Positions 7,730 to 16,035 of a stretch of 20,840 bases of DNA are shown piece after piece. The stretch's first letter is position 1; the number at the start of each line of letters is the position of its first letter. Under the pieces are notes generated by a model. That model was given only the letters and a program-made list of their open reading frames with translations. It was not told the DNA's origin and did no database searches. Made by a program: the position numbers and the translations under genes. Source of the stretch: CBDUBU01 sp965365465 (GTDB taxonomy: Bacteria > Bacteroidota > Rhodothermia > Rhodothermales > DASSAV01); assembly GCA_965365465.1 (NCBI GenBank), contig CBDUBU010000034.1:1-20840 (forward strand), read 5' to 3'.

Positions 7730-8498
7730 CGTCTACATCAAGGACTGCGCCTGTAGAGTAAGGGAAATATCCATCGAGCAGGGCGCGGACGGCGCAGCCT
7801 GCATCTTCAGGAGTTCCCCAGCGTTTCTGCGGGACGAGTCCTTCGGCAATAAGCGCATCGTATTTTTCCTTTACCCCGCTCGTCATATCGGTAAGCATGA
7901 TTCCCGGCCGCACTTCATAGACCTGTATGCCTTCTCCTGCCAGCCGCGAAGCCCATAGTTGGGCAGCCATAGACAGGCCGGCTTTGGAAATGCAATAGTC
8001 ACCTCGGTTTACAGAGGCCGTGTACGCTGAAATGGAGGTGACGAATACGATTTTGAACCCTCCTCGCAGGCGGGAGCCGGCATTACCATTCAGCCAGTGC
8101 TGCACGACGCGCTGGGTCAGAAAATAGGGTCCTTGCAGGTTGGTTCGGATGACTTCCTCAAAAGAAGCCTCTGTTGCCTCAGTGATGTCTGCGCGTGTTC
8201 GGGGCGCGATCCCTGCATTGTTGACCAGACCATCGATAGCGCCCATCTCTTGAATGACGGCAGCAACCATGCGGTCCCGCTGCTGCGCGTTGCCTATATC
8301 GGCCTGCACCGGCCGGAATTGCTGGTTTTCATGCACCTGGAGCTTCCGGCACGTTTCTACCGTTTCTTCTGCGGCGGCGCGGTTGCCCGCATAGTTGATT
8401 GCAACGCTGTATCCCGCAGCGGAAAGTTGTAGGGCAATGCCCCGGCCCAGGCCCCGTCCGGCTCCGGTAACGAGGATCACGGGAGGTAAGTGAAGCAC
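7704..8498 (-). CDS. short-chain dehydrogenase/reductase
   Basis: Classical SDR oxidoreductase of 264 residues that should use NAD(P)H. It has TGAGRGLG (11-18), NNAG (93-96), Asn120, Ser155 and the catalytic pair Tyr168/Lys172 (YCISK), then RPGIMLTDM (197-205) and the typical end GAVLDVDGG. These could be labelled 3-oxoacyl-ACP reductase. Its operon with a GH88 gene instead suggests a sugar or uronate substrate, as with KduD-type SDRs that act after unsaturated uronate release; this is inference. The start is a GTG at 8498 with no Shine-Dalgarno, and a second GTG at codon 7 would also fit. The gene lies directly behind the dyad-bearing promoter at 8515-8565 and overlaps the GH88 gene by 26 bp. 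Confidence 0.85.
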   Translation of the reverse strand: MLHLPPVILVTGAGRGLGRGIALQLSAAGYSVAINYAGNRAAAEETVETCRKLQVHENQQFRPVQADIGNAQQRDRMVAAVIQEMGAIDGLVNNAGIAPRTRADITEATEASFEEVIRTNLQGPYFLTQRVVQHWLNGNAGSRLRGGFKIVFVTSISAYTASVNRGDYCISKAGLSMAAQLWASRLAGEGIQVYEVRPGIMLTDMTSGVKEKYDALIAEGLVPQKRWGTPEDAGCAVRALLDGYFPYSTGAVLDVDGGFQMHRL

Positions 8499-8514
8499 AG
8501 AGGTTTGTCTGAAT

Positions 8515-8552
8515 GGGAAACGAAGAGAAAGAAAACAAGATATTCGTTTCCC
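8515..8552. promoter_or_regulatory. 10-bp inverted repeat upstream of the SDR-GH88 operon (candidate operator)
   Basis: GGGAAACGAA (8515-8524) and its exact reverse complement TTCGTTTCCC (8543-8552) are separated by 18 bases and end 17 bp before the SDR start codon. The right arm lies in the spacer of the predicted minus-strand promoter and the centre falls near the expected transcription start, the place where a repressor would block initiation. It could instead fold as a leader hairpin. Confidence 0.5.
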
Positions 8553-8565
8553 GGCAAAGCGTCAC
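8537..8565 (-). promoter_or_regulatory. weak predicted sigma-70 promoter for SDR-GH88
   Basis: Read on the minus strand, GTGACG (8565-8560), a 17-base spacer and TATCTT (8542-8537) give a 4/6 plus 4/6 match. The expected start is near 8530, about 30 bases before the GTG. Confidence 0.35.
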
Positions 8566-8593
8566 ATTATCCCGGCGGCATTTAACAACAAAA

Positions 8594-8620
8594 GCCCCGG
8601 GATTTGAATAATCCCGGAGC
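8594..8620 (-). terminator. intrinsic terminator of the two-component operon
   Basis: The arms 8594-8604 and 8610-8620 pair with one mismatch (core AATCCCGG/CCGGGATT) around a 5-base loop. On the minus strand the stem is followed by TTTTGTTG. It lies about 130 bp after the kinase stop and before the SDR promoter, so it separates the two minus-strand operons. Confidence 0.75.
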
Positions 8621-8751
8621 CTATCGCCCCAAGAGCAGCACCGTCCTACGCGATTACGGTCTTGAAGCTGCCGGAGCAATATCACGGGCCGAATCGCTGT
8701 GCAATCAACCATAAAAAGGTCACGTGCGAATCACAAAAGGTTACGAAAGGG

Positions 8752-10275
8752 TCACACGTGCGTCAAATCTCTTTCTACAAGCCCGGACTGGCGGTTTGCA
8801 GGCGCTCTGGAATAAATCGGCAGGTCAAACCGAAAGGAAGCGCCAACCTGCATCTTGCTTTCGACGGAGATGGAACCGCCATGCATCTCGATGATCTTCT
8901 TCGCGATGGCAAGCCCCAGGCCCGCGCCTGCCGCGTCCTGCGGGCGGCTTTTGTCTGCCTGATAGAAACGGTCGAAGATGTGAGGCAAATCCTCAGGTGC
9001 GATCCCGCATCCTGTATCTGTAACGCGAACAGACACAGTCTCGGCATTGTCCCACACCTCGATTTGAATTATGCCTCCTTCCGGTGTAAAATGAAGCGCA
9101 TTTTCGATCAGATTTTGCAGGGCGCGCTCGATCATGCCGATATCTGCATAAACAAGCGTATGCGCGTCGGGATCGGCGATAAGTAAATCCACGCCAAGCT
9201 TTTCCGCAGCGGGATAAAATTTCTGTGCAATATCCTGTACCAGATCGGGCAGGGCAAGGGGTTCCCGATTGGGAAGCGCCTGGTTTGCATCCAGTTTGGA
9301 AAGCTCGAAAAGCTGTTCGACCAGCCGGGAGAGCTTTTGCGTGCTTTCCAGTATAATCTCCAGATACGCCTCCTTCTTGTAAGGAGAAAGGGTTTTTTCT
9401 TTGAGAAGCAGCGTTTCTACATAGCCCTGAATGGAGGCAAGGGGCGTGCGCAAATCATGTGAGATATTGGCAACCAATTCGCGGCGGAGCGTATCCGTTT
9501 TACGAATTTCCTCCAGGTTGCGGCGCGTGGTGGCGGCCATGCTATTGAAGGAGGCTGCGAGTTGGTCAAGTTCATCGCTGGACCGAACGGGAATGCGTTG
9601 TTCCAGGTCCCCCTGTTCAAAAGCCCTGACCACTTTTTGCATACGGCGCAGCTTGCGCATGAGAAGCCTCAACACAAACAGGCCCAGGACGGCCGCTGCG
9701 ATCAGCGATAGCAGGAGCAACCGCTGGCCGTAACGCAAGATGTAGCTGTCCTGCAGCATTTCCACAGCCGAATCATATTCCGCGCCTCGCAGAATGGCAT
9801 AGACATACCCCTGGAGCCGGCCTTCGACGATAACCGGAGCAGCCGTGAACACCTTTTGACGGCTGTTGCTTTGAGGGTCGTCGCCCAGGGTAAAGGCGCT
9901 TCCCTGGATCTGGATAAATCCGTTGACAGGTTCCAGGGAAATTTTTTTGCGCTTGATCTGCTCGGCAGGAGCCGAGGACGCTACGATTTCGCCCTCCGGG
10001 TCGAGCAGATAGATCTCAATGCCCGGGTTCAGCATCGCCGAATTGAGAAACACTTCTTCCGCTACGCCCTGGTTGACCTGCCCTTCCCGAAACATGATAA
10101 CCTTGTCTACGATGCGTTGGGCCAGAGGAGCGCTTACCTTCTGGGTTGCTTCTTGAACGTACATCTCAACTGCAAAGAGGGTGAAGTAGGCGTAGATCGC
10201 GCCCATGACGAGAAGCAGCAACAGGAAGAAGACAGAAATCTTCCAGTATAGACTGGCAAAAAGATGTTTCAGCAT
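8752..10275 (-). CDS. sensor histidine kinase
   Basis: Membrane sensor kinase of 507 residues, partner of the regulator encoded just upstream. Order: a membrane helix at about 12-34, a periplasmic sensing region of about 150 residues (YLLDPEGEIVASS resembles a PAS/Cache-like fold), a second helix at about 185-206, HAMP (about 208-250), HisKA with phospho-acceptor His273 in NISHDLRTPLASIQGYVETL, and an HATPase domain with NLIENALHFTPEGG (388-401), DTGCGIAPEDLP (420-431) and AGLGLAIAKKI (about 451-461). The frame extends to a TTG at 10305 that overlaps the regulator stop. The ATG at 10275 is preferred because AAGG lies eight bases upstream and the gap to the regulator is then 19 bp. The signal sensed cannot be read from the sequence. 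Confidence 0.93.
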   Translation of the reverse strand: MLKHLFASLYWKISVFFLLLLLVMGAIYAYFTLFAVEMYVQEATQKVSAPLAQRIVDKVIMFREGQVNQGVAEEVFLNSAMLNPGIEIYLLDPEGEIVASSAPAEQIKRKKISLEPVNGFIQIQGSAFTLGDDPQSNSRQKVFTAAPVIVEGRLQGYVYAILRGAEYDSAVEMLQDSYILRYGQRLLLLSLIAAAVLGLFVLRLLMRKLRRMQKVVRAFEQGDLEQRIPVRSSDELDQLAASFNSMAATTRRNLEEIRKTDTLRRELVANISHDLRTPLASIQGYVETLLLKEKTLSPYKKEAYLEIILESTQKLSRLVEQLFELSKLDANQALPNREPLALPDLVQDIAQKFYPAAEKLGVDLLIADPDAHTLVYADIGMIERALQNLIENALHFTPEGGIIQIEVWDNAETVSVRVTDTGCGIAPEDLPHIFDRFYQADKSRPQDAAGAGLGLAIAKKIIEMHGGSISVESKMQVGASFRFDLPIYSRAPANRQSGLVERDLTHV

Positions 10276-10294
10276 AGACGTGGCCTTGAAGAGT

Positions 10295-10993
10295 CTATTC
10301 GGCAAGCTTGTACCCGACTCCCCATACCGTCTGGATATAAGTCGGACGGGAGGGGTCCTTCTCGATCTTCGACCGGAGGCGGTTGATATGCGAATTAACG
10401 GTATGCTCGTAGCCGCTGTACTGGTACCCCCACACGAGATCTAGCAATTGCTGGCGCGTATAGCAGCGTCCTGGATGATTCGCGAAAAGAGCCAGTAGTT
10501 CAAATTCTTTTGCTGTCAAATCGACCGGGCGGTCGCGCAACAAAACCTCCCGCTTCTCACGATCGATGCTGAGTTCTCTATGCTGAATGCTGCGCGGCGG
10601 CTCATCCTGCACGACGGTTTCCTGCGCCATGTCGATTCGCCGGAAGATGGCGCGAACACGGGCCACTAGCTCGCGAACGCTGAAAGGCTTGGTCAAATAG
10701 TCGTCCGCCCCCAACTCAAGCCCGAGAACGCGGTCCAGTTCTTCGGACTTGGCTGTCAGCATAAGAACAGGAGTCTGAACCCGTTCGATACGAAGTCGTT
10801 TGCATATTTCCAGGCCATCCAGCCCCGGAAGCATGACATCCAGAACGATCAGGTCAAAGGCTCCGGAAGATGCCTTTTTGAGTCCGTCCGCGCCATTTCG
10901 TATTCGTTCCGAGTGGTATCCCGCGTCGTTGAGGTGAAGCGCTACCAGGTTCGAGATGTCGCTGTCGTCTTCGATGATGAGAACCTTACGCAT
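10295..10993 (-). CDS. OmpR/PhoB-family response regulator
   Basis: DNA-binding response regulator of 232 residues. The receiver domain has the acidic pocket EDD (8-10), phospho-acceptor Asp52 in VLDVMLPGLDG, Thr80 and Lys102 (LTKPFSVREL). The winged-helix domain (about 135-232) includes VDLTAKEFELLALFANHPG, HTVNSHINRLRSKIE and the end YIQTVWGVGYKL. It is cotranscribed with the kinase and precedes it. No Shine-Dalgarno is visible before the ATG. Its targets are unknown. The divergent aldo/keto reductase gene, 260 bp away, is one candidate by position only. Confidence 0.94.
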   Translation of the reverse strand: MRKVLIIEDDSDISNLVALHLNDAGYHSERIRNGADGLKKASSGAFDLIVLDVMLPGLDGLEICKRLRIERVQTPVLMLTAKSEELDRVLGLELGADDYLTKPFSVRELVARVRAIFRRIDMAQETVVQDEPPRSIQHRELSIDREKREVLLRDRPVDLTAKEFELLALFANHPGRCYTRQQLLDLVWGYQYSGYEHTVNSHINRLRSKIEKDPSRPTYIQTVWGVGYKLAE

Positions 10994-11253
10994 GGCATCC
11001 AGGGATAAAAGGGAGGAGGGACGCAGCCAGTCATTGTTCTACTTTGATGCAGTTCGTGCAGCTTCGTTTCAGAGAGGCGCAAAATGTACCTGAAGTATCC
11101 ATTCTTGTGCGCCGTCGGCTTTCGCCAGCAGTGGCGCAGGCGCCGCCGGCCGTTTCTGCGCAATTCTCTGACGATGCTACTTGATAGGTGTTTTCTCCAT
11201 CCCTACCATAGAAGAACGGCATTGGTTTTTGAAACGCGATACGAGGTCAAGCT
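10994..11253. other. divergent gap between response regulator and aldo/keto reductase
   Basis: 260 bp between outward-facing start codons, which must hold promoters for both. A small hairpin CGCCA/TGGCG lies near 11120-11140. I found no confident promoter hexamers or direct-repeat PhoB-like boxes. Confidence 0.4.
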
Positions 11254-12255
11254 ATGAAGAAGCTGACAGTTAACCGGCGAGAGTTCTTGCACACGGCGCT
11301 GGGCGGTCTGGCAATGGGGCTGCCTGTTATCTCGCGTCAGAGGGTTGGCGCAGCCGGTATTCCGCAACGCCCCCTGGGCGAGACCGGCGTTATGGTATCG
11401 ATCATTGGTCTGGGAGGTTGGGACATCGGCAATGTCGGTGATAGCAAGGAAGCTATATATCTGATGCACCAGGCTATCGACGAAGGCGTTACCTTTTTCG
11501 ATAATTGCTGGGATTATCATAACGGCCATAGCGAAGAGGTAATGGGAGAGGCCCTGTCAACGAGCAGCCGCCGCGACAAGGTATTTCTGATGACCAAAGT
11601 ATGCGCCCGCGATTATGAAGGCGCGCTTCAACACTTGGACGACAGCCTGCGGAGACTGAAAACCGACCGGCTGGACCTGTGGCAGTTTCATGGCATCAAG
11701 TGGGAAGACGATCCGGCCTTGATCTTCGATGCGGAGAAGGGGGCTTTGCGGGCAGCACTGGAAGCGCAAAAGGAAGGCAAGATCCGTTTCATCGGGTTCA
11801 CAGGACACAAAGACCCCGAGTTTCACCTGTCCATGCTGAACCGGCCCTTTGCCTGGAATACGGTGCAGATGCCGCTCAACGTCCTCGATGCGAGCTACAG
11901 AAGCTTCCAGAAGCAGGTGCTGCCTGTCTGTGTAGAAAGAAACATCGGGGTCATCGGAATGAAGGGACTGGCGGCGCAGAATGGTCTTATTGCACGCGAG
12001 TTAGGGATTAGCGCCGGGCAGGCGCGCCGCTACACCCTGTCGCTGCCGGTAAGTACGCTGGTGTGCGGCATCCAATCCCGTGAGAACTTGCAACAGGATA
12101 TCGCTATAGCCCGGAATTTTGAGCCGGTGTCGAACGGCGAAATGATGGCGCTGGCCGAGAAAGTCAGCCCCCGCGCCAGAGAGGGACGCCTGGAGGCTTA
12201 CAAAGTGGGCAACTACGGGTGCGATTGGCATCACAACCACGCAGAACAGGGATAG
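11254..12255 (+). CDS. aldo/keto reductase with Tat signal
   Basis: NAD(P)H-dependent aldo/keto reductase of 333 residues. The N-terminus has a twin-arginine motif NRREFLH (7-13) followed by a hydrophobic stretch TALGGLAMGLPVI, suggesting export by Tat in folded form with its cofactor. The catalytic tetrad is present: Asp83 (FFDNCWD), Tyr88, Lys115 (LMTKV) and His146 (QFHGI). GKIRFIGFTGHKDP and VIGMKGLAAQNG are typical of the family. GAGGT before the ATG supports the start. The C-terminus is rich in histidine (CDWHHNHAEQG), which is unusual and could bind metal. It stands alone, divergent from the two-component genes, and ends before a bidirectional terminator. The substrate is unknown. Confidence 0.9.
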   Translation: MKKLTVNRREFLHTALGGLAMGLPVISRQRVGAAGIPQRPLGETGVMVSIIGLGGWDIGNVGDSKEAIYLMHQAIDEGVTFFDNCWDYHNGHSEEVMGEALSTSSRRDKVFLMTKVCARDYEGALQHLDDSLRRLKTDRLDLWQFHGIKWEDDPALIFDAEKGALRAALEAQKEGKIRFIGFTGHKDPEFHLSMLNRPFAWNTVQMPLNVLDASYRSFQKQVLPVCVERNIGVIGMKGLAAQNGLIARELGISAGQARRYTLSLPVSTLVCGIQSRENLQQDIAIARNFEPVSNGEMMALAEKVSPRAREGRLEAYKVGNYGCDWHHNHAEQG

Positions 12256-12375
12256 AAACTTATGGTTCACTCAAACAGCGGGTGTCAACACTCCATACAG
12301 GAAGGGCCTTGATTGTCCTGGGCGGCCTTCCATTTCCGAGATATTTCCGAAGGGGCTTCGATTCCTGATAAACGC

Positions 12376-12418
12376 AAAAGGCCCGGAATCGCCGTTTTTA
12401 GCGTCTTCCGGGCCTTTT
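12376..12418. terminator. bidirectional intrinsic terminator between AKR and tRNA-Phe
   Basis: AAAAGGCCCGGAA (12376-12388) pairs perfectly over 13 bp with TTCCGGGCCTTTT (12406-12418) around a 17-base loop. The A-run and T-run at the two ends make it work in both directions: for the + strand aldo/keto reductase and for the minus-strand tRNA, whose 3' end is 8 bases away. Confidence 0.85.
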
Positions 12419-12425
12419 CTGGAGG

Positions 12426-12498
12426 TGGTCAGGGAGGGAATTGAACCCCCGACACATGGATTTTCAGTCCATTGCTCTACCAACTGAGCTACCTGACC
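12426..12498 (-). tRNA. trnF: tRNA-Phe (anticodon GAA)
   Basis: Read on the minus strand, the acceptor arms GGTCAGG and CCTGACC pair fully. The D-arm AGCTCAGTTGGTAGAGC, the anticodon stem-loop TGGACTGAAAATCCA with GAA in the loop, and the T-arm GGGGGTTCAATTCCCTC are all in place. The length is 73 nt with discriminator A. The next bases are CCT, so the 3' CCA is not encoded and must be added by the CCA-adding enzyme. A strong promoter lies upstream and a terminator directly downstream. Confidence 0.97.
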
Positions 12499-12531
12499 GT
12501 TGCGAGTCTTTAGTGTCAAAGACAGGGCCAA

Positions 12532-12560
12532 ATGATACGACGATAACGGCAGGTCGTCAA
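12532..12560 (-). promoter_or_regulatory. sigma-70 promoter of tRNA-Phe
   Basis: On the minus strand, TTGACG (12560-12555), 17 bases, then TATCAT (12537-12532): 5/6 matches at both hexamers and ideal spacing. The expected start is about 27 bases before the mature 5' end. This is the best promoter in the window. Confidence 0.75.
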
Positions 12561-12651
12561 GTGAAGTTTCCGTAGAAGCTGCCAGTCGTTTTTTTTCGGC
12601 AGAACCCTTTGCAGGCTCCAAAGGTCAGCATGATGCAGGCCGGCTTGCCTG

Positions 12652-13518
12652 TCAGTACTGATGAAACGCCTGCGAGACAAACGCCAGTACGGTAGGCAAC
12701 GCATTTCGCCAGTAGGTCCAGTTGTGGCCGCCGTCATGAATCCTGAATTCATGGGGGATGCCTTTCTTTCGCATGGCAATGTGGACCAGGGAATTTCCTT
12801 CGTACAGGAAGTCATCGTCGCCGCAGTCGATGTACCAGCGGACTGATTCTTTCTGTTCATCCGGCAGGCTCTTGACCAGTTCTACCGCACTGTGCCGGTT
12901 GTAATAATCAGCCAGCGCCTCGTCGGAGACGCCTTTCGCTTCATCACCCAACCGCTCCTTTAGCTCTTCCAGGGAAAGGGGGCCGGTGCTGGCGCTGAGT
13001 GGGCACGCGGAAGAAAACATTTCCGGGTGATGCAAGGCGTACATAAACGAACCGCCGCCTCCCATTGATAACCCTGCCACTGCGCGATACCGCTTTTCGC
13101 CCTTGATGCGGTAGGTGCGCTCGATGAAGGGTATGAATTCTTCAAAGAAGAAATCCTCATAGCGCCATTTGCCGCTGATGTCGTTGAAGTAACCACGACG
13201 TTCCGTATTGGCATCCGGCATGGCAATAATCATTGGCGTTGCGATGCCCTCTAGAATGGCTTTGTCTGCAATGTAGGGCGCTTCGCCGAACTGCACCCAT
13301 CCGGTCTGGTCGTCGCCGCCGCCATGCAGGAGATACAGAACAGGGTAAGTGCGCTCCGACGTATCATAATCGGGAGGGAGATAGATTGCGTACTTGCGCT
13401 CGCTGCCCAGTATCTCGCTGGTCATCGACAGGTTGTCGAACACCGTCCCGGTTTGTGCAAGCAGCGAAACAGGGAGGCACATCAAGAAGGCAACCGTAAG
13501 GAAGATTCGGGTTTTCAT
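12652..13518 (-). CDS. secreted esterase of the PF00756 alpha/beta-hydrolase family
   Basis: Probable carboxylesterase related to the putative esterase/feruloyl esterase D group. From the ATG at 13518 the product has 288 residues and a clear signal peptide (MKTRIFLTVAFLMCLPVSLLA, cut before Gln22), so it should be exported. RKYAIYLPPDYD (41-52), PVLYLLHGGGDDQTGW (59-74), the nucleophile Ser151 in GLSMGGGG, Asp residues in DCGDDDF (231-237) and His265 in HDGGHNWTYW give the catalytic triad. The frame is open to a GTG at 13578, inside the NAD kinase gene, but that would bury the signal peptide. The ATG lies 41 bases beyond the nadK stop on the same strand, so the two may be cotranscribed. No Shine-Dalgarno is visible. 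The substrate is unknown. Confidence 0.88.
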   Translation of the reverse strand: MKTRIFLTVAFLMCLPVSLLAQTGTVFDNLSMTSEILGSERKYAIYLPPDYDTSERTYPVLYLLHGGGDDQTGWVQFGEAPYIADKAILEGIATPMIIAMPDANTERRGYFNDISGKWRYEDFFFEEFIPFIERTYRIKGEKRYRAVAGLSMGGGGSFMYALHHPEMFSSACPLSASTGPLSLEELKERLGDEAKGVSDEALADYYNRHSAVELVKSLPDEQKESVRWYIDCGDDDFLYEGNSLVHIAMRKKGIPHEFRIHDGGHNWTYWRNALPTVLAFVSQAFHQY

Positions 13519-13558
13519 GGAGGCAACGTTTAAGGTGAGAGGGCAAACCGGCGGAAGT

Positions 13559-14440
13559 TTATCCGTGGTGGCGCACACCCCACATCAGTTTGGAACGGAT
13601 GGTTTTGAAGAAGTGCTGTCCCGGAAGTTTTACCAGGCGCACGGTATGGGCTGCGCGGCGGATGGTAATGAGAAGCTCCTCCTGTTCGAGGACTGTACTC
13701 ATCCCATCTGCTGCAAGAATGTAAGGAGACTGAGGTGTGGCTACACGCACTTCGATCACGGACGAGTCCGGGAGCACGATGGGGCGCACCGTTAACATAT
13801 GAGGCGCGATAGGCGTGATGATAAGCGTTCCGCATCCCGGAACCATGATTGGCCCTCCGGTGGCAAGCGAGTAAGCCGTAGAGCCGGTAGGCGTGGCAAT
13901 GATTAAACCATCAGCCCAGTAGGTATTCAGTGCGGTTCCGTCAATCGATACGTGAATGGCAATGAGTTTGGCGGTGCCGCTCCTTTCGATGACAAACTCA
14001 TTGAGCGCCCAGTAAGCATCCAGTTCGACGCCATTTTCGATTTCCGCCTGGAGCACCATGCGTTCTTCAATCCGGTAGTCGCCTTGCTCCATGCGCTCGA
14101 TGGCCTCATGCACCTGCCCTACTTCTACTTCTGCAAGAAACCCGAGCCGCCCTATATTAACGCCCAGAATGGGCGTGCCACGGTTGCCTACTGCGTGTGC
14201 GCTGTTGAGCATCGTGCCATCGCCGCCGAACGAGAGAATGACATCCGCGGAACTCGCCAAGTCGCTTTCGCTGCGTCGGGCGCAGAGGGCGGCGTCTACC
14301 AGGTTACGCTCGGCCAGGCCGGCCGCTACCTCCTCTTGCAGGCAGAAGTCGAGTTTCCTTCCCTGTAGCCAGGATACGAGATCCGCGACGGGTATCCAGA
14401 GAGATTCCTTAGTAGCGTTGCCGGTAACTCCGTATTTCAT
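13559..14440 (-). CDS. nadK: NAD kinase
   Basis: Phosphorylates NAD+ to NADP+ using ATP (or polyphosphate in some members), the only de novo source of NADP(H). The 293-residue product has the signature SFGGDGTML (70-78), NIGRLGFLAEV (95-105), the conserved LNEFVIER (146-153) and ADGLIIATPTGSTAYSLATGGP (176-197), with APHMLTVRP further on. The start MKYGVTGN is typical, and AAGGG about ten bases upstream supports the ATG at 14440. It is the first gene of a likely two-gene unit with the secreted esterase and is divergent from an FAD/NAD(P) oxidoreductase. It supplies the cofactor used by the transhydrogenase encoded upstream. Confidence 0.96.
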   Translation of the reverse strand: MKYGVTGNATKESLWIPVADLVSWLQGRKLDFCLQEEVAAGLAERNLVDAALCARRSESDLASSADVILSFGGDGTMLNSAHAVGNRGTPILGVNIGRLGFLAEVEVGQVHEAIERMEQGDYRIEERMVLQAEIENGVELDAYWALNEFVIERSGTAKLIAIHVSIDGTALNTYWADGLIIATPTGSTAYSLATGGPIMVPGCGTLIITPIAPHMLTVRPIVLPDSSVIEVRVATPQSPYILAADGMSTVLEQEELLITIRRAAHTVRLVKLPGQHFFKTIRSKLMWGVRHHG

Positions 14441-14649
14441 ACATGATTAACCCTTTTAGGGGGACAAGGTGCGGCAGGGGCCATCTGCTTGCAACGTGGC
14501 AAGAAGTTTTTGCCTGCGAAACTAGAGCCGCCCCGCGCGAAAAGCAACCAGGCGCTTCGTGATACAGGGGATCCGATGGCTGATATAAATGTAACGTAAC
14601 GGCATGGCCCTTTACCAAACGTTTTGATCCCCCGTATCCGCGATCTGTT

Positions 14650-16035
14650 ATGCAAAGAAGAGTCGTCATCATCGGGAACGGCGTTGCAGGCATCACGGCC
14701 GCACGCATGATCCGGAAGATGGGAAACGACAGAATTCAGGTGATCTCGGCAGAGACGGATCATTTTTATTCCCGAACGGCGCTCATGTACATTTACATGG
14801 GGCATATGCGCTACGAGGATACCAGACCCTATGAAGATGGCTTCTGGAAAAAAAACCGCATCGAACTGCTCCGCGATTACGTCGAAGAAATCGACGCAGA
14901 TCGTTCCACCCTGCGACTTCGGCGCAGGGGCGCTCTTCCCTATGATGTTCTCCTGATCGCCACGGGTTCAAAGTGGAGAAAACATGGCTGGCCGGGCGAA
15001 GACTTTCGGGGGGTGCAGGGGCTTTACGGAATGCCGGATCTTCGCGTGATGGAAGCCTTTACGCGAGGCATCAAACGGGCTGTGCTGGTAGGGGGCGGAC
15101 TGATCGGGATTGAAATGGCTGAAATGCTGCATTCGCGCGGCATTGACGTTACCTTTCTGGTTCGTGAGTCCGGCTATATGCGGCATGTGCTGCCGGCTGA
15201 AGAATCTGCAATGGTCGACCGGGAGTTGCGAGGCCATCATATCGATCTGCGGCTAGAGACGCAGCTCCATAGCATCCTTTCCGATCCTAAAGGGCGTGTT
15301 CGGGCTGTGGCAACGTCGGACGGCGAGGAGATTCCGTGTGAGTTTGTTGGGCTTACCACCGGGGTTGCGCCCAACATTGATGTCGTAGCTGCCTCCAGTG
15401 TGGAAACACGCGCCGGCGTTCTGGTAAACGACTGTTTTGAAACCAGTATCCCCAATGTTTATGCCGCAGGGGATTGCGCCGAGTTTCGTGAGCAGGGCAT
15501 CGGCCACAAACCTATCGAACAACTCTGGTATACGGCGCGAAGGCACGGGTGGACGGTCGCGCACACGATCTGCGGGCGCAGAATGCCCTATGTGAAAGGC
15601 GTTTTCTTCAACTCGGCGAAGTTTTTTACCGTAGAGTATCAGACCTATGGAGCGGTTTCTCCCATACCGGATGAGAGCGAAAAATCAGTTTGTTGGATAG
15701 ATGAGTCCCGGAAAAAGCTGATTCGGATCAATTACGAAAAGGAGACGGAACGCGTGCTCGGATTTAACCTCCTGGGCATCCGCTTCCGTCACGAAGTATG
15801 TGAAAAATGGATTGCCGAACAGCGTTCCCTGCGATACGTGTTGGAGAACCTGGCGCAGGCAAACTTTGATCCGGAGTTGTTTCGGCGCTTTGAGCCTGCT
15901 GTGGTTGCGCAATACAATGCGAACAACCCGAATCAGCAAATCTATGGGAATAAAACGGGTGATTGGTTCGGCAGGTTCAAAGGCTTTCGTCGCCGGACTC
16001 CGGCTGCGTCACTACACGAGGGAGGAGCCGCATGA
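14650..16035 (+). CDS. FAD-dependent NAD(P)H oxidoreductase
   Basis: Flavoprotein of 461 residues in the pyridine-nucleotide-disulphide oxidoreductase superfamily. It has an FAD-binding GNGVAG (9-14), a central NAD(P)-binding VGGGLIGIEMAE (147-158), ATGS (104-107), and the second FAD motif NVYAAGDCAEF (269-279). The part after about 315 is not a standard dimerisation domain: it holds VKGVFFNSAKFFTVEYQTYG, then a C-terminal tail, LENLAQANFDPELFRRFEP, that I do not recognise. It resembles the NirB/rubredoxin-reductase type rather than disulphide reductases, since no CxxxxC active site is seen. The stop overlaps the start of the next gene (ATGA), so the flavoprotein probably passes electrons between NAD(P)H and that membrane iron-sulfur protein. 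The direction and final partner are unknown. Confidence 0.85.
   Translation: MQRRVVIIGNGVAGITAARMIRKMGNDRIQVISAETDHFYSRTALMYIYMGHMRYEDTRPYEDGFWKKNRIELLRDYVEEIDADRSTLRLRRRGALPYDVLLIATGSKWRKHGWPGEDFRGVQGLYGMPDLRVMEAFTRGIKRAVLVGGGLIGIEMAEMLHSRGIDVTFLVRESGYMRHVLPAEESAMVDRELRGHHIDLRLETQLHSILSDPKGRVRAVATSDGEEIPCEFVGLTTGVAPNIDVVAASSVETRAGVLVNDCFETSIPNVYAAGDCAEFREQGIGHKPIEQLWYTARRHGWTVAHTICGRRMPYVKGVFFNSAKFFTVEYQTYGAVSPIPDESEKSVCWIDESRKKLIRINYEKETERVLGFNLLGIRFRHEVCEKWIAEQRSLRYVLENLAQANFDPELFRRFEPAVVAQYNANNPNQQIYGNKTGDWFGRFKGFRRRTPAASLHEGGAA

Noticed and set aside
12579..12605. T8 run with CTGCC/GGCAG ends beyond the esterase gene
   Set aside because: The T-run is inside the loop, not after the stem, and the stem is only five pairs, so it is not a usable terminator.
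15963..16031. Longer start for the membrane iron-sulfur protein
   Set aside because: It would lie wholly within the flavoprotein gene, while the ATG at 16032 has a strong GGAGGA and the typical 4-base overlap.
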